In this document: in pieces, positions 61,331 to 64,000 of the stretch
Position numbering within the stretch: the stretch's first letter is position 1
Layout: each line of letters starts with the position of its first letter
Assembly: GCA_963667605.2 (NCBI GenBank)
Contig: CAXXUZ010000001.1
Location: 310,001-374,000 of the forward strand
Direction: 5' to 3'
From: JADLGL01 sp963667605
Lineage (GTDB): Bacteria; Pseudomonadota; Alphaproteobacteria; Rhizobiales; Kaistiaceae
DNA length: 64,000 nt
Position numbers and translations under genes: made by a program
Notes under the pieces: model-generated
Told to the model about the DNA's origin: nothing
What the model saw: the letters and a program-made list of their open reading frames with translations, nothing else
Database searches by the model: none

Positions 61331-62481
61331 TCAGCCGCGCCGATCGCAGTGCCTTTGCCGAATGGTGGTGGACGGTCGACAAGGCCCTTCTCACCGGCCT
61401 AGTTATTCTCCTCGTGGGCGGAGTAGTGCTGTCGCTCGCAGGCAGCCCGCCGGTGGCCGAGCGGCTCGGTTATGACAGCTTCTATTTCGCTAAGCGCCAT
61501 TTGATGTTCTTCGTGCCGACGGTGGCACTTTTGGTCGGCGTCTCGTTCTTGACGCCGCGGATGGCCCGGCGGTTGTCGCTGATCATGTTCGCCGGCATGG
61601 TCGGCCTGATGCTGATGACGCTGGTGATCGGCGTCGAGGTCAATGGCTCACGGCGTTGGATCGATGTCGGCGGCTTCTCGCTGCAGCCGTCAGAGTTTCT
61701 GAAGCCTGCTTTCATTGTCCTGTGCGCTTGGCTGTTCACTGAAAGCGCACGCAAAAGCGATGTCCCGGGCAATCTGATCGCGATCTTGCTTCTGGGCATT
61801 GTTGTGGCGCTGTTGGTGGCGCAGCCCGATTTCGGCCAGACCATCCTTGTCGCCGTCTCCTGGGGAGCGGTGTTCTTCCTCGCCGGCATGTCGTGGACCT
61901 GGATCGCTTTTATCGCCGGCGCGGCTGGGTTCGGCGTTTTCGCCGCCTACACCTCGATCCCGCATGTCGCTGGCCGGATCGATCGTTTCCTCGATCCGGG
62001 AGCCGGTGACACCTATCAGATCGACACCGCTCTGCAGGCCTTCGTCAGTGGCGGCTGGTTTGGCGCTGGCCCGGGGGAGGGCACGGTGAAGCTCATTCTC
62101 CCAGATGCCCATACTGATTTCATCCTCGCCGTCGCAGCCGAGGAGTTCGGCATCATCGTCTGCCTTGCTCTCGTCGCAGTCTTCGCTTTCGTGGTCATTC
62201 GGGGGCTTTCGCGCAGCCTTCGCTGCGAGGATCCGTTTGCCCGGGTCGCGGCTGCGGGTCTGGTGGTGCTGTTCGGTGTCCAAGCGGTGATCAATATGGC
62301 AGTCAATCTCAATCTGATGCCGTCGAAGGGAATGACGCTGCCATTCGTGTCATACGGCGGGTCGTCGATGTTCGCGATCGCGATCGGGATGGGCCTAGTA
62401 TTGGCCCTGACCCGGCGGCGCCCCGGCGAGCAGCGGATCAGGCGTCGTGCACTAGTCGGGGGCGTCCCTGACGCTGCCTGA
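61327..62481 (+). CDS. ftsW: Septal glycan polymerase FtsW (SEDS)
   Basis: FtsW polymerises lipid II at the septum with FtsI. It has 384 residues and about ten membrane helices, with GSRRWIDVGGFSLQPSEFLK near 105, the catalytic Asp region near FLDPGAGDTYQIDTALQA (about 235) and FVSYGGSSM near 340. It starts at TTG 61327 inside murD's end (TTGA); no ATG fits the conserved N-terminus FAEWWWTVDK. Confidence 0.95.
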   Translation: MISRADRSAFAEWWWTVDKALLTGLVILLVGGVVLSLAGSPPVAERLGYDSFYFAKRHLMFFVPTVALLVGVSFLTPRMARRLSLIMFAGMVGLMLMTLVIGVEVNGSRRWIDVGGFSLQPSEFLKPAFIVLCAWLFTESARKSDVPGNLIAILLLGIVVALLVAQPDFGQTILVAVSWGAVFFLAGMSWTWIAFIAGAAGFGVFAAYTSIPHVAGRIDRFLDPGAGDTYQIDTALQAFVSGGWFGAGPGEGTVKLILPDAHTDFILAVAAEEFGIIVCLALVAVFAFVVIRGLSRSLRCEDPFARVAAAGLVVLFGVQAVINMAVNLNLMPSKGMTLPFVSYGGSSMFAIAIGMGLVLALTRRRPGEQRIRRRALVGGVPDAA

Positions 62482-62484
62482 GCG

Positions 62485-63630
62485 ATGGCGCGCACGATCC
62501 TCCTTTGCGCCGGTGGCACCGGCGGCCATTTGTTCCCCGCCGAGGCTGTTGCCAATGTGTTGGAGGAGCGCGGCTGGCGGGTCGAGCTCGCCACCGATCG
62601 CCGCACCGGCGACTATGGCAGCCAATTTCCGGCGTCGGCGATCCATATCGTGCCGTCGGCGACGCCGTCGGGCCGCGGCCCGCTGGGCAAGATCATCGCC
62701 GCGACAAAGCTTGGTTGGGGGCTCGTCCGCGCCATTGGGCTGGTTAGGCGGGTGAGGCCCGCCGTCGCCGCAGGTTTCGGTGGCTATCCCACGGTGCCGC
62801 CGATCTTGGCCGCCAAACTTTGGGGCGTTCCTACGATCATTCATGAGCAGAATGTGGTGCTTGGCCGCGCCAACCGGCTGCTGGCCCGCTTTGCCAGGCG
62901 GATCGCGACCGCCAGCAGCGCAGTGGTGTTGCCGGCGGCGCTTGTACCGAAGACAGCGATGACCGGCAACCCGATCCGACCGGCAGTCCGCGACGCGGCC
63001 AGGATCGTCTATCGGTCGCCGCAACCGGACGGCCCGATCCAGCTGCTGATTTTTGGCGGCAGCCAGGGGGCGCGGTTCCTATCGGAAATCGTGCCGGCGG
63101 CGATCGAGAAGTTGAGGCCGAGCTTGCTGGGCCGACTGCGGATCGTGCAGCAATGCCGTCAGGAAGACTTGGCCTCGGTCGGGGCACTTTATCAAGCGAT
63201 CGGAGCCGAAGCCGAACTCGCCACATTCTTTAGCAATCTGCCGATCATGATTGCCAGGAGCCATTTGGTGATCTGCCGATCCGGCGCGACCACTGTCGCC
63301 GAGCTTGGGGTGATCGGCCGGCCGGCGATCCTCATTCCCATGCCGGGGGCGATCGATCAGGATCAGCTGGCCAATGCCGAAACACTCGCGGCAATTGGCG
63401 GCGGTTGGATGTTCGAAGAGAAGAATTTGGGCGTGCGCCAATTGGCAGCTGAGATGACAGAATTGTTCGAGAACCCGGAGAGGTTGGCGAAGGCAGCTAC
63501 TGCTGCTGCAGGTGCCGGCCGGGCAGATGGCGCTGAGCGTCTTGCCGACCTCATTGATGAAGTTGCCGGCAGCGGCTTGCCGGCAAACGGCGGTGCAGAG
63601 CAAATTGGTCGGGAAGAAGCCGGCGCATGA
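62485..63630 (+). CDS. murG: Lipid II synthase MurG
   Basis: MurG adds GlcNAc to lipid I on the inner face of the membrane. It has 381 residues of GT-B fold, with CAGGTGGHLFPAEAVA near 8-23, GFGGYPTVPPILAAKL near 100, GGSQGARFLSEIVP near 191 and the UDP-GlcNAc site ICRSGATTVAELGVIGRPAI near 265. The tail after residue 360 is poorly conserved. Stop TGA overlaps the murC ATG. Confidence 0.96.
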   Translation: MARTILLCAGGTGGHLFPAEAVANVLEERGWRVELATDRRTGDYGSQFPASAIHIVPSATPSGRGPLGKIIAATKLGWGLVRAIGLVRRVRPAVAAGFGGYPTVPPILAAKLWGVPTIIHEQNVVLGRANRLLARFARRIATASSAVVLPAALVPKTAMTGNPIRPAVRDAARIVYRSPQPDGPIQLLIFGGSQGARFLSEIVPAAIEKLRPSLLGRLRIVQQCRQEDLASVGALYQAIGAEAELATFFSNLPIMIARSHLVICRSGATTVAELGVIGRPAILIPMPGAIDQDQLANAETLAAIGGGWMFEEKNLGVRQLAAEMTELFENPERLAKAATAAAGAGRADGAERLADLIDEVAGSGLPANGGAEQIGREEAGA

Positions 63631-64000
63631 AGATGTCGCGGGATATCGGCGCGCTGCATTTCGTCGGCATCGGCGGGATCGGAATGAGCGGTATCGCCGA
63701 AGCGCTGACGACACTCGGCTATCGCGTCCAGGGTTCCGATGTCGTTGAGAGCGCTAATGTTCAGAGGCTCCGGGAAAAGAATATTCCGGTGGCGATCGGC
63801 CATACAGCCGCCAATCTCGGCGATGCCGAAGTGGTGGTGGTGTCTTCCGCGATCGGGCGCGACAATCCAGAGCTTAAAGCGGCCCGTGAACGGCTGCTGC
63901 CGGTCGTACGCCGTGCCGAAATGCTTGCCGAGCTAATGCGGCTCAAATCGGCGATCGCAGTTGGCGGAACGCACGGGAAGACGACCACGACATCGCTAGT
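63627..64000 (+). CDS. murC: UDP-MurNAc:L-Ala ligase MurC, 5' part
   Basis: MurC adds L-alanine to UDP-MurNAc. Only about 124 residues lie in the window: the N-terminal nucleotide-binding motif HFVGIGGIGMSGIAEAL near 10 and the ATP motif AVGGTHGKTTTTSL near 112. The start ATG overlaps the murG stop (ATGA). The gene runs off the right edge. Confidence 0.95.
   Translation, partial: MKMSRDIGALHFVGIGGIGMSGIAEALTTLGYRVQGSDVVESANVQRLREKNIPVAIGHTAANLGDAEVVVVSSAIGRDNPELKAARERLLPVVRRAEMLAELMRLKSAIAVGGTHGKTTTTSL

Noticed and set aside
1..64000. CRISPR arrays or a replication origin
   Set aside because: No array of regularly spaced identical repeats with unique spacers was seen; the three palindromes at 3562-3662 lack this form, and no cluster of DnaA boxes was noticed.

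Overview
The window reads as a high-GC alphaproteobacterial chromosome. The evidence is gene content and order: carA, yqeY, dnaG and rpoD close together, a dcw cluster with the order mraZ-rsmH-ftsL-ftsI-murE-murF-mraY-murD-ftsW-murG-murC, and a LuxR/LuxI pair. The genus cannot be fixed from the sequence alone. TGA, TAG and TAA all act as stops in apparently intact chromosomal genes, including TAG in rpoD, dnaG and ettA, so the host code looks standard.

Positions 1-30700 are an insertion-sequence-rich accessory region. It holds three same-strand copies of one IS1380-family element (the first cut by the window edge), one IS3-family element and two inverted copies of an IS630-family element. Between them lie remnants: a frameshifted helix-turn-helix gene ending in palindromic repeats, a ribbon-helix-helix/DUF5681 pair, a Sel1-repeat fragment, a prophage tail module (8093-14059, minus strand), a DUF5131 fragment, an excisionase-like gene, a tyrosine integrase and a tRNA-Pro 3' fragment that is probably the attachment site. 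The tail genes form long frames broken only by TAG codons, and the tape-measure gene carries four EF-hand loops. Further right are a small kinase, an NmrA-type reductase, a secreted collagen-like protein beside a perfect 50-bp palindrome, fragments of an M32 carboxypeptidase and an SDR, a tRNA-Ile(CAT), a secreted SIMPL protein followed by a secreted caspase/Sel1 protein, a YCII protein, and an OLD-type ATPase gene destroyed by a stop codon, an IS1380 copy and a frameshift.

Positions 30740-50800 are mostly intact chromosome: rpoD and dnaG (minus), a BrnT/BrnA toxin-antitoxin pair on the other strand, yqeY, carA (without carB beside it), ettA, a quorum-sensing luxR/luxI pair with a canonical lux box, an ArsR/SRPBCC pair, a TrkH potassium channel, a CDF metal exporter, an extensin-like lipoprotein, a fused 5-oxoprolinase and a TerB/DnaJ co-chaperone.

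Positions 50800-64000 hold RNase P RNA, a broken glycosyltransferase gene, and the dcw division and cell-wall cluster. The cluster begins with a promoter overlapped by three MraZ boxes and a leader hairpin. Its genes are packed with overlapping start and stop codons and run off the right edge inside murC. Together they make the UDP-MurNAc-pentapeptide and lipid II precursors and the septal synthase FtsW-FtsI.
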